Of a stretch of DNA of 64,000 nucleotides, positions 47,404 through 60,331 are shown in pieces. The DNA is taken from assembly GCA_951230915.1 (NCBI GenBank), contig OX579642.1:8246001-8310000 (forward strand), read 5' to 3'. Below the pieces are notes generated by a model. The model saw only the letters and a program-made list of their open reading frames with translations, did no database searches and had not been told where the DNA came from. A program made the position numbers and the translations under genes. Position 1 is the first letter of the stretch; the number at the start of each line of letters is the position of its first letter. Origin of the DNA: Antitrichia curtipendula (lineage: Eukaryota > Streptophyta > Bryopsida > Hypnales > Leucodontaceae).

Positions 47404-49470
47404 GACCGTGTACATAGTATGTTTGACAATTTGATTCTATCAACCTATTATACTATGTAGGGATTTAGGCAATTTGTCTTTCAACCACACATTCTAGCTT
47501 TGGATTTCAACAATGACGCAAATACAAAACTACAGTGATTGGTCTATAATTTTGCCACACAAAGACTTATAATTTATTAACTTATGATAAGTACATTTAT
47601 TAACTTTTGATAAGTACATTTATTAACTTACAATAATACATGATACTATCAAATAGACAACATATAGTCTTGCCGTAGACCACAATGTCACAACAGAATC
47701 ATTTTTTTTGTTACATAGGCAATTTGACTTTCAATTAATTTAGCAATCTATATCCATAATACAAAAGGCAATTTGACTTTATTTTAGACACAATTTATCC
47801 AATACAATATGATGGTTTGACATTCATGATTTTGCATCTGAATTAAATTTTGTTCTCACAAATTGATCTCAATATACCCAACAAATCTAAATGAAATATT
47901 CCACATTTAATTTGAAAAACCAACTATGGTGATGGAATTATTTCATACATCTTCTTTGACAAATAGACAACAATTAATCTTGCAGCAAGTTGTAGACCAC
48001 ACGGCAAGGCTAATTGCTTAGACACAACAACTTGACATTAATACAACTAGCATAAACACAATTAATCATAAACTTATAACAACAATCACTGCACTTTCAA
48101 TTAGTTTCCTCTTTAATCGTTTTAAATAAGCAAGGAAATTCATCTTCCCAAATAATTTGTTTTTGAAACTTGCCTCAACCTCCTCTTTGATCCCACAAGC
48201 CTATCCACAATTCCTCCTGGACTCACTACATTCTCCCGATCAATTTGCCTCACATCTCACACAACTTACAATTTTCAAGGATTGCACTCTTGGACAAATT
48301 CTCCGTCCAAGGCCTCACAAATAAACTTAATCGACAATTTGACAATAAACTATAATTTCCACTTTTACAAACTCATTACACAACAACAATTTGGCCATCG
48401 CACAAAAGCCAATTCGATACACAAGATCACAAATTCACAATTACAATAATTTGATAAGAGGAATCGATTGAAAGAATATATTAACACAAATCATCAATGA
48501 GCCATATACGACAAATAGACTTTGATATGAACTAAAAACTAAAAACATTTGACCTTGGCTAAATAGACTCAAAGGCTACATGACAACTCATCCAAGTTTT
48601 GATTTAAAAAGACATTAAGCCTATTTGCCACCCTTCTAATCCAATGGAGTTATCTTCTTTTAAATCTACCTTTATACCCTTTTTACATTTACATGGATTG
48701 TTTATCAATTTGATACTTCAAAACTGAAAGGAAATAACTTGTCTAATGCAAAAGCGAGTGAAAAGACAAAAAGACAAATTGTTAAAAACTCAGTTGTCTA
48801 CATTTACTAACTTCAATTGTTGAGTAAGTGTTGGCCGTATTGAATGACCTTGTGAGAGTTAGTGGCAAGCAATGAAAGAGCATTCCTCTCCTAGCAAGCT
48901 TTGCCTTGCCTCTCCAAGTGCTTTCTCAAAATAGTTGTGTTGATGATGGATTCAGTGACCATTTGGGCGCTACGCATATTTGTTCATGAAGGGGGCCAAG
49001 GTTTCCTAGTTGCAGGATTTAGTTTGGGAGCATATGTTTCTATAATCCCATTGTTGCCACCAAGCTTTGAATCATTAGGAATGACAAGTTGGAAGCATTC
49101 ATAAACAATGCTCAAATTTGATACTTTCCGCATAGATTTTAGGTGCCTAAGCGACGGCGCCTAAGCTAGAGATTTTGCTTAGATCTAGGGGATGGGATAC
49201 TAGTTCATGAATGTATGTACACTAACACAAAGACTAAAAATATAGTTAATCCTTTGTGAGGCAGGTTTTTGGAGTTTTTTAGTGGGACATAGGGAGTATA
49301 ATCTTGCAATTTAAGTGGTCAAATGACTCCAAATTTGATTCACGTCATCTACAACATGTACACTACAAGATTGTACAATTGAGATTTTTTTACTTTTAGT
49401 GAGATTTTGGACTATAATACTTCAAAAGTAATGATGTTTCTAAACCCCCAAAGCCTTGGGCATTGAGGTA

Positions 49471-50925
49471 TTAACCCTTAAAGGACTAACATGTTTAGTG
49501 GCCAAAAATTGCTTCAAAATAGTCATCTCCAAAGCAAGGGCAAAATCTTCATCAATATTTATTTTTTAAAACAATCAATCATATGATCTTATGATTAACT
49601 TGCTCATATGCATTGTACCAAAATTTTAGAGTAGATATCCCCACTAATTGCAAGTTCAATGTACCTAACCTTCAAAATGTAGATTTTTCTAGCCCTTCCA
49701 AAAGGTGAAGTTTTGTCTTTCCACGTTTTAAGGAAAAAAACATGTATGTCCTATAACTTGTTTATTTTAGTGAATATGTTGAAAGATGGGTTGAAATATT
49801 AAAAAAATCTAACCAAAAAAACTTTTACATTCATTTTTTTGGTAATATTGTAAAGTGGAAGGTGTTGCAAAATGCCAAATAAATTTAATATGCTAATAGA
49901 TTTTGGAATAATTTTAAAATTGTTAATCTTAATGGTGAGAATGTTCTAGTCTTGGGGAGTTCACTTAGAATATCCATTAGAAACCATGTGCAAACAAAAC
50001 TTTGGACCCCTATATACTTTTTGAATTTTAAATATAAAACAAAAATAAAAATATGAATAGATTTTTCTACTTTGAAAGTTTATGTTTTGAATTACTGATA
50101 TTTTTATTTGTTAATAATAATTAGTTACAAATTTTTGAAGTAAAAAGATACACTATAAAACTGAAAAAATAACTTTCACACCTCTATATTTTATAGAAAA
50201 AAAATTGTCTAAAAAATGAACAAAAAATTCCTAAAAATAATTCTCTATTGAAATCTCATTTCGAGTTGAACATTGATTCAATGGTCATCTAAATGTGTTC
50301 TCTATAATTATTTGAGTTGAAAAACATGTCATTTTAGTTCATTTTCGACCTCTTCTAGAAATCATTTCATATTTTATTTGAGTTGGAAATTTTGGCAATA
50401 GAAACCTATAGTCATTATTAAACAATGTTCAAAATTTTAGGTTGAAATTATAGTTTATTGGAAACCACTTGTTTGCATGTGGTTTGTTGTAGCAAAACTA
50501 AGTGTACTCCCCGAGGTTCTAATAAGAAATTAATATCCTCTATTTTTTTTTTTGAAAATTTTGAAAATCAAGAGCAAAAGACAACTTCATATGTTTTACC
50601 TAGCTTCATTGTTTGCAAAAAAACAAATACTCATAACAATTACCTCATCATTTTGAATTGAATGGTTCAAATGTTTTTGAATAGCTATCCATCTATAAAA
50701 TCCTCCCAAAAAATTAATATTTTTTTTAGAATATATTTTTGCTCCTTTGTTTGATACTGAAATCAAAAATACTATTGCAATAATAACTTTTGCAATATCT
50801 TCACACGGTGATGAGTAGCATTTGTCCTAGAAAATTTATGCAAAAATTCAAAATTATGAAGTCAGTAGAGGTTGCCCAAGTTCTCAAACAATCCAAAGTG
50901 GGCTCTTTGGTCCATTAGGGATTAA
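49471..50925 (+). repeat. TTAA-bounded element, family A, long copy
   Basis: Starts TTAACCCTTAAAGGACTAAC and ends CTTTGGTCCATTAGGGATTAA. The first 160 bp and the last 60 bp match the shorter element 2533-3473; the middle differs in length (1455 versus 941 bp), implying deletion or insertion in one of them. Non-coding. Confidence 0.6.
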
Positions 50926-53585
50926 AACAATTGAATGCCAATGGAATGTTTCTATAAATAATCCTAATATTTTTGGAAACTACATAGTAGATTATGATTT
51001 CAAATTTTAGTGTTTTTCTATTAAACATTTGGAGGAGGTGTACTTACTTGACTCCAATATTTTTTAATTTTTATTACTAAATAGAAATTATAGAATATAT
51101 ATTTTAAAAATCTCAAATGTGGAACTAAAAACTTATGTACATTTAACCTATAAAGACCAATTTGTTTGTTGAATAAACAATTGAAAATCCGGATAGGTTT
51201 CCATGAAGTCAATTTAGGTTGGATGTTCACACAAAATTTTGATACAAGGTGTAAGTATGTACCCCCTTAGTGGGAACATAATTTCTTTTGATTGAATGTC
51301 CAAATCACAAAAGTTATGCTACCCTAAATTTTTTTTGCAGCATATTATAATTTGAGAATCTCTTGCAAAAATGCTCATCAACTTTTGAAATTTGACATGT
51401 ATGTAATTTAATAAAAACTTGTAATACAATTGCCCCCCAAAAAAACAATTTTTAGTTTTCAAATCACATTCAAAGAGGATGTTCACAAAATTTTCCTCTA
51501 ACTTCAAGTTCCATTGTCTTGCAATATGTGCAAGTCAAAATTCTTGAAATTTTTCCCTTATATTCCAAATTTTTGTCTCTAATTTTTCATTGTTTGGATT
51601 CCAATTTAAAAATTCTTTATTGCACAAGAAATCATCAAAAAATAACTAGTATATTGCCAATTCACCTCATTGCATTGCAAAGTGATTTAGAATAAGCTAG
51701 ACTCCATATTTTTCTTTTAAAATATGCCATGAGTAAACCTAACATCATATACTTATGAATGGTCAAAATTCTCATTTTTGTGTGGAGCAGAAAATTTACT
51801 GCAAGAGGGCTCATAGTCTAATGACCTTGTTTAGTAGGAATGAAAAAAAAAATTCTCACTTCAAATGTTAAAATCTTTCAATCCACAGAATGGGCTAAAA
51901 TTATTTCCACACATTTCCTTCTTTATTTAATATAATTTTGTGCGGTTGTATATATTAAACATATAAAAGATATAAAAGATAATAAGATATAAAAGATATA
52001 AATCAATTTTGGACAATGCATTGAAAATTGACAATTTTGGATGTTTCGTCTTCCAAAACATCCTCCAGTCTTTAGAAGTTACCTCCCAAAGGCCCACACA
52101 ATCATGTCATAGTGTCATAGATCATAGTCATAACCAACACCAAATTTTGCCTAGATCCCATAAAAAATATTTATATATATATTTTTTTTGTGTAGTTTGT
52201 CAAGCTGTTTTTCCATAGCCAAAAAATACTCTTAACTTGGACAAAGAATCCAACTTTGATGATTTCTAACTCAAACACTTAAAAAAATGCTTACTACAAA
52301 TTGTCTTGGGAGGAAAACCTAGCCAATGAGAGGTCATCTGAGGAAAAAATATTCCATGGTTAGTGCAAGCGGGCTTGGGCCTAGGGCTAATTGATTGGAG
52401 CAAATATTGCATGGGCTTGGTCACATGGAATTCTAAGCTTCTCTATTGCAATTCTATTGATTACAAGACTTTATAAATAACCTTTCATTGATCCAATACT
52501 TGTAAAAATTATGCATGGATGTTTTCAGCTAGTCATTATTGCATTTGATAAAAATAAATAAAAAATTTCATTTGTGAAATTTTTGAAAGATGTCCCCTTG
52601 ACGTCATTCAATCCAGTAAATTCCCCTAATGTTTTTTCAAAAACCAAACTTTGATTGCAAATATCTCAAAAATTTATGGTCAAATTCTTTAAAAAATTAA
52701 GATTTTACTAATTTGATAATAATGATCAAAATCTTATGATAAAATATTTGAATATATGACTCTAAGAAAAAAAATTATTGCTGATTTTTAGAAATGGCAA
52801 TTTAGAGGTGATTTTGGATTAAAAAAACCCTAGGATCTTAAGTGGTTAAATAGAAAAATTATAGGGTTCAATATTATATTTAATATTTTTTTTGATTTCA
52901 TTTACAACTTTAGATCTTGTGAAATAGTCAATATCAAATGAGATATAAGTGTTTCAAAAGGGAGTACAAGAATGAACAAGACTTTGACCATCTAGAAATC
53001 TATAATTTTTCTTCAATTATCATGGTTATTCATTTTAAGTATTTGGATTGAATTCTTCTATGGATATGAATTAAAATAATCTGAATTTAAATTCACCTTG
53101 TCATTCAAAACCATGAAAATTTGAAACAAATTATATTATCAATTTTAATGACTTATTTGAATGAATGAGAAAATCCAATCATTTGCTCAATTAAAAGTAA
53201 CATTACATTTTGGTTTTAATTTGATACGAATTCCAATATTCAAATGAAATTTTTGTAAAAATTCAAACTAAAGAAGAAACCAAAGAATTTAAACTTTTAG
53301 ATCTGAGTTATAAACAAAGGAAATAATGACTTCAAAGAAATTTCTAACCTCTTGCAATGAAACATATTGATAATAATCTTTCAATCCATACATGATCTTG
53401 TTTTTGTTTTTGTTTGCATGTGATTTATGACCCATCTAGTTTTAAATCCAACAAATGTAATTTGGAACTTTTGCTTAAACTTATCAAACCTTTTCAATAT
53501 TTTTTTTGTATTGAACTTGTTTCTAGAAGCTTAAAAAAAGGATTTGGGCATAAAGGGGTTAAGCAAGATAAGACATCATTCACAT
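50926..53585. other. AT-rich spacer, nothing recognised
   Basis: No open frame with domain features and no RNA gene. Fragments of the TTAA-type vocabulary appear (for example GGCATAAAGGGGTTAA ending at 53562), pointing to a right terminus whose left partner I could not place. Confidence 0.4.
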
Positions 53586-54425
53586 TTAACCCCTAAAGAA
53601 TTGTGGATGTTTTTCAACAAAAATTGTCAAAAATTGTTGTTCAATCCATTTGGTCGTTTGCATTGAAAGATTATAACATTTGAAGTGAGAAAAAAATTTC
53701 TTTTCATTTGTGTGAAATAGGGTCAATAGACTGTGAACCTTCTTAGAGTCAAATTTTAAATTTAATTAAAGTTAAGCATCTACACCATTCATTTGAGTTC
53801 TACATTTGGTTAGATACACACATGCAAATCAAGGCTCTATCTTACTCAAAATCACCTTGCAATATGAGGAGGTCAAATAAATTGAAAATATACCAGCAAT
53901 TTTTTAATGATTTCTTGCACATTGGAATTTTTTTAATATAGGAATTTAAAAGAAGAAAAAAATAGAATCAAACATTAGAATATGTAGAAAAAAATTTAAA
54001 AACTTTGAGAGAATTTTTTTTCAAATGATTGCATTTGTAGTTAGGAAAAAATATTTTTTCTTTTTCAAAGTTATCAAGTGTTGTTAGTAGAGTTTTGACT
54101 CCTTTTAGAATGATGATTTTGCACTAAAAGTTGTATTTCTCTTTAAATTTTTTTATTACATCATGTTAGTCACATACATGGCAAATTTTAGAAGTAGATC
54201 AAGAGTTTAGCAAAAGATGTCCAAACTGCCCACATTTTTTTGAAATTTTTTAGGCAACATAACTTTTGATAAAAAAATCCAATAATTTTTTTCTTAATAC
54301 CATGATGAAGGTTCACATATCCATCTTGTGTTATACTTTCAAAAACATTCATTCATTTTTTACTTCATCATCAATTGCCTAAATTACAATTGTCCATGGA
54401 TGGTTCATTGGTCTATTAGGGATCA
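53586..54425 (+). repeat. TTAA-type element, eroded
   Basis: The left end TTAACCCCTAAAGAATTG is intact. The right end reads TTGGTCTATTAGGGATCAA, one base from a TTAA terminus, and matches the right ends of the family A elements. About 840 bp, non-coding. Confidence 0.5.
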
Positions 54426-55227
54426 ACAGCTAGAGGCAAAATATTTTGCACTACAAACTATTAAAAATGCTCCAAATTCACAACATTCTTGAACTTCAAT
54501 GGTAGGGGTCCCCATACCTTCCATGCATTGCAAAATCCTTTATTGTTGAAAATTATAGTTAAATCTTTTTATATCACCATTTAGCAATGAGCTTGGTGTG
54601 GTGTGTCTTTGGAAGCCTTAATGATATCACACGAACAAAAGAGTAATTTGTTGTGGTCTAATGTCAGTCTGTAGTTCCATAAACCTATAATCTACAACCT
54701 ACAAGGACCTACAACCTATGAAACCTACAATAGCTAGTTTCTTAAACTACATAAAAACCTATTTGTTGAATTTTTAGCCACTTTCTACTTCTATTTTTTT
54801 ACTCTTGGGAACACTCAATTGTTGAATTGAAACTTTTCATGGCACTAGTTCCATCTACAATGCTATTATAGATAGAACGTCTTAACCTTCATATTCAAAA
54901 GTATAATTATATATATACTAATGCATGTGATACTAAATCATCAAAGTCACAATTATACTCATAACATTAATAAACACCTAACTTAGAGAAAATATGAAGC
55001 CTCTGGAGGGCCGCTCCGCAACCCTCCAAGGACCCCAAAGTTTAGTTTAGTTTAGTTTTGGTTTAGGATTCCTCCCCCCCTCCCCCCCCTCCTCCCCCCC
55101 CCCCCCCCCCCCCTATATCCTACTGCCCAACTTGTATAAAATGCTTCTCTTCTCATCTTCAATCTCACAAATTAGCTAAGTGGCCATTGAAGCTAGTTGT
55201 CTAGTTTCAGTAGCCACTTAATTTGGC
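54426..55227. other. spacer with poly-C tract
   Basis: No gene. A pyrimidine tract that is almost pure C runs from 55071 to 55113 and would be an assembly-risk homopolymer. A short palindromic GGAGGGCCGCTCCGCAACCCTCC lies near 54995-55020. Confidence 0.5.
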
Positions 55228-55640
55228 TTAACCCATTAAGGACCGGTCGACCATTCTATGGTCGATTTGGGTCCTTTTTGGTTTGTAGAGAGAGCATATC
55301 AATGAATTTGATGACGTGGCAAAGGGGACGGGTCTGGGGAATTGGGGAGTGAAGAGTTTAGGGCAATAACTAGGCCAATTTGAGGTGGCATGTGGCCAGA
55401 GGGTTGAAAAAACCAAGACAACAGGGGCTGAAATCACACCAAGATTTGCTAAAAATTCCTGCTTTACAATGCACCTTCACCAAAAATTTCAATGCTAAAT
55501 CCTATATCATACGCAACACTTCCATCCATACGGTTAGATCTCCGATAGGCACTTGCATTCAAAAGTTTTAAAATTGCTCCCAATTGGTTATACAAAGGAT
55601 TGCCCACCCCACAAATCAACCACGGTCCTTAATGGGTTAA
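55228..55640. mobile_element. 413-bp TTAA-flanked MITE with perfect 14-bp termini
   Basis: This is the best-preserved member of the TTAA class. TTAA at 55228-55231 and 55637-55640 flank perfect inverted termini CCCATTAAGGACCG. The interior is less AT-rich than the surroundings and carries no domain-bearing frame. A TTAA target and CCC-initial termini are the hallmarks of piggyBac-group elements, so I place it there on structure only. Confidence 0.75.
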
Positions 55641-56869
55641 TTGGACATATATGGAACAAATAAGTTTGAATTGTCAATAAAACACCATGATGCCCTGCTT
55701 TGTACCATGATTATTATATAAATAACTTTCACAAAAGTTAGGTTGTCTGACAATGCACTTTAAGCACTTTAGATAGGCTCCCTATTGGACTTTTAATAGC
55801 TTCATTGGTCACTTTGGAGCGACCCTCTAGATGCCCCAAAATTTCTCTAATAAAGGACCAATTAGCATTTTTTGGCAATATAGCATTTTCAGGCATCCAT
55901 TTATGAATAAAATTTTCATTTTTTTTGGAAATTTTCACACAACATGTAGGCAAGGGGTAGCTTTAAGCCCTATAGTCCGAAGGCCTTTTATCCATCAAAA
56001 AACACTCAAAACTGCCATTTCAATAGCAAAGAGCAAAAAATTTAAAAATTGTTTTTTTTCCCCTACATATCTAACCGTAGGATCTTGCACCAGCCTAGTG
56101 TAAGAATGCGTGAAAGAAATTTCAAAAATTTGACCACATGGATTGCAAGATATTTGCATTTAAAGTGAAGAAAACAAGTCTTTTTACACCTTGCTCAACT
56201 AGATTCTTTGACTTTAAATCTTCTTAACTTAAAAGTTTTGCACTACTAATTTTGATTTTCTAACTATCAATCATGAAGAATTGAGTTCAAAATATAATCA
56301 ACAAAAAAATACTCAATTTTCACTCATTAAAAAATTATTAAGTAGAAGTACATTCAAGATTGAAGGAAAAACTAAACCATTAATAGCTCTAAGATGGAAT
56401 TGAAATACAATAATTCCAATGGTGAGATTGTTCTAGCAAGAAAAATTAACCATGTCGAATAATATTTTTTGAATAAATTATAAAATTTGCATTCAAAAAT
56501 GAAATTTATAAGTTATTTTTTCAAAAAGGTGCTCATATTGCCCCCCCCCCCCCCCCCCCCCCGATTGTCCATAACTTTCTTATCTTAATCCATTTAAAAT
56601 GAATCAAAGCTTCAGATGTAGAAAAAAAAAATCTTTAAGGGAAAAAATAAGAATTCTAAAAAAAAAAATTTATGATTTTTTGGGGGCTTCCGCTTGAGCT
56701 ATTTTTGGACTTAGAATGGCATAACTTTTGCTATTAGACACCGATTGGAAAAAAAGTTATAATCCCCAAAAGTCAATTTGATTTCCTATATTCAATTTTT
56801 TTTTTTAAATCATGTCAAATTGAATTCCACAAGCTTATCCAAAATTCCAAAAGTACTCCACATAGACTA
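55641..56869. other. spacer with repeat fragments and poly-C
   Basis: Fragments of family A (about 55855-55960) and family C (about 55967-56180, CTAACCGTAGGATCTTGCACC) are recognisable but lack clean ends. A C tract of 22 bases lies at 56541-56562. No gene. Confidence 0.45.
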
Positions 56870-56960
56870 TGGAACTTTAGGAGTAAAGGTGCAACAATTT
56901 GCATAACTTTTGACTACAAAGTTAAAAGTAATCTTTTTAACAACTAAAATCTTAAAATTG

Positions 56961-56962
<2 letters not shown>

Positions 56963-57017
<55 letters not shown>
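56963..57017. repeat. (TA)n microsatellite
   Basis: About 27 uninterrupted TA dinucleotides within the inverted family A copy. The related copy near 25410 has only TATATATAC at the equivalent place, so this is a local expansion. Confidence 0.95.
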
Positions 57018-57020
<3 letters not shown>

Positions 57021-57200
57021 AAATTTGAATCATTCCATCTTGATTAATGAAATGAAAGTTATGAAGAGTTTTAGTTTGCAAGCAATTATTAAACCTCTAC
57101 TCTAAAATAAGCTTTCAAGTCCTTTTATTTAATTTAATTTTTAATATTTTTGAAAAATAAAATAAAATCATAGGATAAAGACGCTTTATTGCAACATTAC

Positions 57201-57714
57201 TCTATGCACCCCAAAGATGTGAATAGCTCCTATTCCTACAATTTTCCCCAGGTGAAAAAATCTAGTGTGGATCTGAATACCACCCCCCCCAATGATGTTG
57301 ATCTCCAATTAAAAAAATAAACAATCATTGTTGATTGCATTGTCATGAGAGACAATTCTTGACAGTCGAGGAGATTAGAGCTTGGCGCTATAGGATATAA
57401 ATTACATTAATGGAACATAAATACGGAATATGAAATACATATGGAAATATAAAAATAATATGTAGCCACATAAAATACAAATGCAAATTCATACAAATAT
57501 ATACTAAATACTTCTAGCATTCAATATCCCATATCAATTGTAGGTCAAACAACTTTCAAAATATACAAATATAGGGTGGGGTGGATATCTTACAAGCACA
57601 CATCTCATTTTCACAACCAATCAAAAAATGGTATATATCCCCCCCCTCAAATATTCATATGTGGTTTTCACAAAAATCAATACTTTGTCATTATACACCC
57701 AAATTCTTTATTAC
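57201..57714. mobile_element. 514-bp insertion in a family A copy
   Basis: Family A copies at about 3010 and 25610 read continuously across this point. Here the sequence breaks after GCAACATTAC and resumes with AACCACTGGGATTGGC, preceded by a second ATTAC. This gives a candidate 5-bp target duplication ATTAC. The inserted DNA is non-coding and has no obvious inverted ends or TG...CA termini, so its class is undetermined. Confidence 0.5.
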
Positions 57715-58165
57715 AACCACTGGGATTGGCATTTTTCAATTCCATTACTAAATTTTAGTATTGTAAACTATTCTCAACTTCTTTCTACATATTATTTTTT
57801 TCAAGTATGCATATGAAATATATTTTGTTGAAATTTGTAATATGTACTTCTAATTCATTTCTTCACCTTATTATGGAGAGTTGCAAGTTGTAGGATCTAC
57901 ACATTTTTGTATAGATGAAAGATGAAATCTAACCATTTGGGAAGAGTTGAAAATATTCCTTTTTGAAATACAAACATTATGATCTTTCAATTGGTAACTT
58001 TTTTTTCAAAAACTTTAGGAGGTTATATTCTAATAAATTAACTAAAGGATCCTATCAGATTGGATATGTTAAAAAATAAATATAGATGAAGACTTTAGCT
58101 TTGCTTTTGGAGATTGTTTTTTTGAATCAAATTTGAGCCTCTAAATATGAAAGAACTTTAGTGGT

Positions 58166-59789
58166 TAAAATAATGTATACTAAAATATTATTCTATTATA
58201 TCAATTTTGAAGAAATGAAATTTTATGGTATCACTAAATTTTTTACATGGATGATGCTAATTTTGCATCCCCGCTAATCTAACAAAATAATATACTGTGG
58301 CTCTTAGAGTAACCTTGGTCCACTCTCAAACTTGCCTCTTCTGAATGAATTTCTAAATTTTGAGTGGATTATAATTAGAACTCAAAATTTTGTATCATTG
58401 GAAGAACATTCAAAAGTACTTTGAATAGGTACAGTGAAGTGCCAAATTTGGGAGTGCAAAGTACTTTGGTAATTGTGATTTGTTGAAACCTTAATAATTT
58501 TTTCGTCTTTTTAGCTAAAACTAGCGGTTGGCGCTTGCTATGCTACGCATTCATCATTAGAATTTTATTAGAATTTTTATGTATTAGATAAAATGCAGGA
58601 CAAAAATTTCAATAAATCTTCAAATAAAAATTACTAAATCTTTGTGTAATTTTGTTTGTAAGTAAGCATATATTGAAATGTACAATAGAAATTTATTGAA
58701 TGATGAATGAAATATATGCAATGGTGAATATTGTAAAAGATACACATTTATTGTAAAGCATTCAAAAGTTGACTCAATTGTTACGAACAATGGCAACCCA
58801 AAAACTTGGTGAATTGAAAAGAAAAACTTGTAAATTTCCAAAACTTCATGAACAACTTAATTGTTGTGAAATTCAAAATCGCTTCAATTGAATAAATTTC
58901 TCAAATCATTTGGTAGTAGCAATAGAATTTTGACATCATAAAAGTTGTAAAAGTGATATTACAGAGGTGATTGCAAACTACTATTCTATTTCTGTAATAT
59001 ATCATAGTGTGAAATATTATTTTTATGTATGCATGATTGAAAATATTTTTAAAAAATATTAAAATGAATTATTTCAAAGACTTATTGAAATCATTATCAT
59101 GCATTCTATTCAAATATATCAAAATTTTACTAATATGTGATACAATGAATGGGTAGCATAGCAAGCATAAGCCCCTATTATTAATGGTAGCATTTGTGAT
59201 ATTAAAAAGGGAGTTATGATTTTAGTAGTATGACTGAGGTGGTTTATTTTCATTGTCCAATCCCTAAATTTAAATTTTATTGTACCTAATCAAAATACTT
59301 TTGAATGCGCTTCTGGTGATACGAAATTTCAAGTTCCAATTATAATCCACTCAAAAGTTAGAAGTTCATTTTGGATGGGCAAATTCTCCATGACCGACAT
59401 GATAGGCTCTGAATCTTTTTTAAATAAATTTTGTTTTTTGACACAAACGAAATGAGCTCTGAATTTGAGAATTTGAGAATTAGAGCCCAATGAGTGAGAT
59501 GAGTTGAACAAGTTTTCTTTTGTGGGGGGATGTGCACCAATGATATAAAATCATCTGCGCCACTGCCACCTGCCATCCCACTCCTCCACTCAGGCCTATC
59601 CCACCAATAGGGTGGCGAAAACATTTACCACTTCTGACATTTGCAAATTTCTAGGGTCGGTGAGCCGTTTAGGAATCTGCAAAAGCTCAAAATTTGAACT
59701 CTACTAAAAAAATTGTTTTTAGAGCTTTCTCATAAGTGTTTAAAAAGTTGAAAACTGGGCTGTATTGATTTAAAATTATTCTATTGTCA
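58166..59789. other. AT-rich spacer, nothing recognised
   Basis: No gene is supported. Short direct similarity exists between 58290-58450 and the inverse of 59200-59350 (ATTATAATTAGAACT, CAAGTTCCAATTATAATCCACTC), suggesting the ends of another inverted-repeat element whose limits I cannot fix. Confidence 0.4.
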
Positions 59790-60331
59790 TTGAACCCCTA
59801 AACGTTTCAGAGTCTTCTCCAGAATTGACGATTTGGAATTGATATACAAAATGAAAGTTGTAGGTTTTTGAATTTTAGATTCCATCTGTACAGTTGGATT
59901 CACCAATGCTATCATTAGTATTTTTTTATGAATTTTGAAAGGAAAATTTTAAATTCCTTTGAAATTCAATTACAACCAAAATATTATCAATTTTTGAGTG
60001 AAACTTGTTGAAATGGGTTTGAAAGGAGTTTCTCTTGGCCTGGTGGTTTTTTAAAATTTTGGTGTTCTTTAAATCTATGACTTCATTTTTGCAAATCCAT
60101 TTTTGAACTAGAGTCAATGCAATTTTAGCTTGGCATACTTTCACATTTGTATTTTTAGAAAAATATGTACTCTAGTAACACCAAATCCAACTGATGGATA
60201 GGACAAGAACTTGATAATGTATCTCTACAAATTAGAATGACTTTCATCCAAGCAACAACAAGTAAGAAAGAAGGGTAACTATGAATCTTTTCATCGTCCA
60301 AATATTGGACGTCAGAGCGCTCCACGGTTAA
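59790..60331 (+). repeat. TTAA-type element, family D, copy 2
   Basis: Begins TTGAACCCCTAAACG (TTAA changed to TTGA) and ends GAGCGCTCCACGGTTAA. The interior follows 23281-23850 closely, including CTCTTGGTATGGTG/CTCTTGGCCTGGTG and TATCTCTACAAATTAG. Non-coding; antisense open frames are by-products. Confidence 0.6.

Larger units (their letters stand above)
45224..49296. mobile_element. 4.1-kb mariner/Stowaway-like insertion
   Basis: The ends are TTCCCTTTGTTTTACTAAAAG on the left and, inverted, CTCCCTATGTCCCACTAAAA on the right, the style of plant Tc1/mariner and Stowaway termini. A TA dinucleotide lies on both sides (45222-45223 and 49297-49298). Joining the flanks recreates ACTAAAACATTATAATC, which is present uninterrupted in the reverse complement of 46610-46640, so the empty site is documented. 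A second terminus-like copy (TTTTTGTCCCACTAAAAAAC) lies just inside the left end at about 45268. No transposase is encoded; two TTAA-bounded elements sit inside. Confidence 0.7.
44418..49474 (-). mobile_element. TTAA-bounded element, family E, split by a 4.1-kb insertion
   Basis: Starts TTAACCCCTCACCACCCAAGG and ends CCTTGGGCATTGAGGTATTAA, which are inverted copies of one another. Removing 45224-49296 plus one TA leaves about 980 bp that aligns, inverted, with the intact 960-bp element at 46444-47403. The final TTAA is shared with the next element (49471), so the two abut without spacer. Non-coding. Confidence 0.7.
56870..58165 (-). repeat. family A element, inverted copy, interrupted
   Basis: Read on the opposite strand this matches 2533-3470: CTCCAAAAGCAAAGCTAAAG near 58100, TTGGGATTGGC-type sequence near 57720, AGTCCTTTTATTTAATTT near 57118. 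It ends GAACTTTAGTGGTTAA. A (TA)n microsatellite occupies 56963-57017 where other copies have ordinary sequence, and a 514-bp insertion interrupts it at 57201. Confidence 0.55.

Noticed and set aside
55071..55113. Poly-C tract as a functional signal
   Set aside because: Homopolymers of this kind recur (56541-56562, 61453) and are most simply repeat-associated slippage or assembly artefacts.
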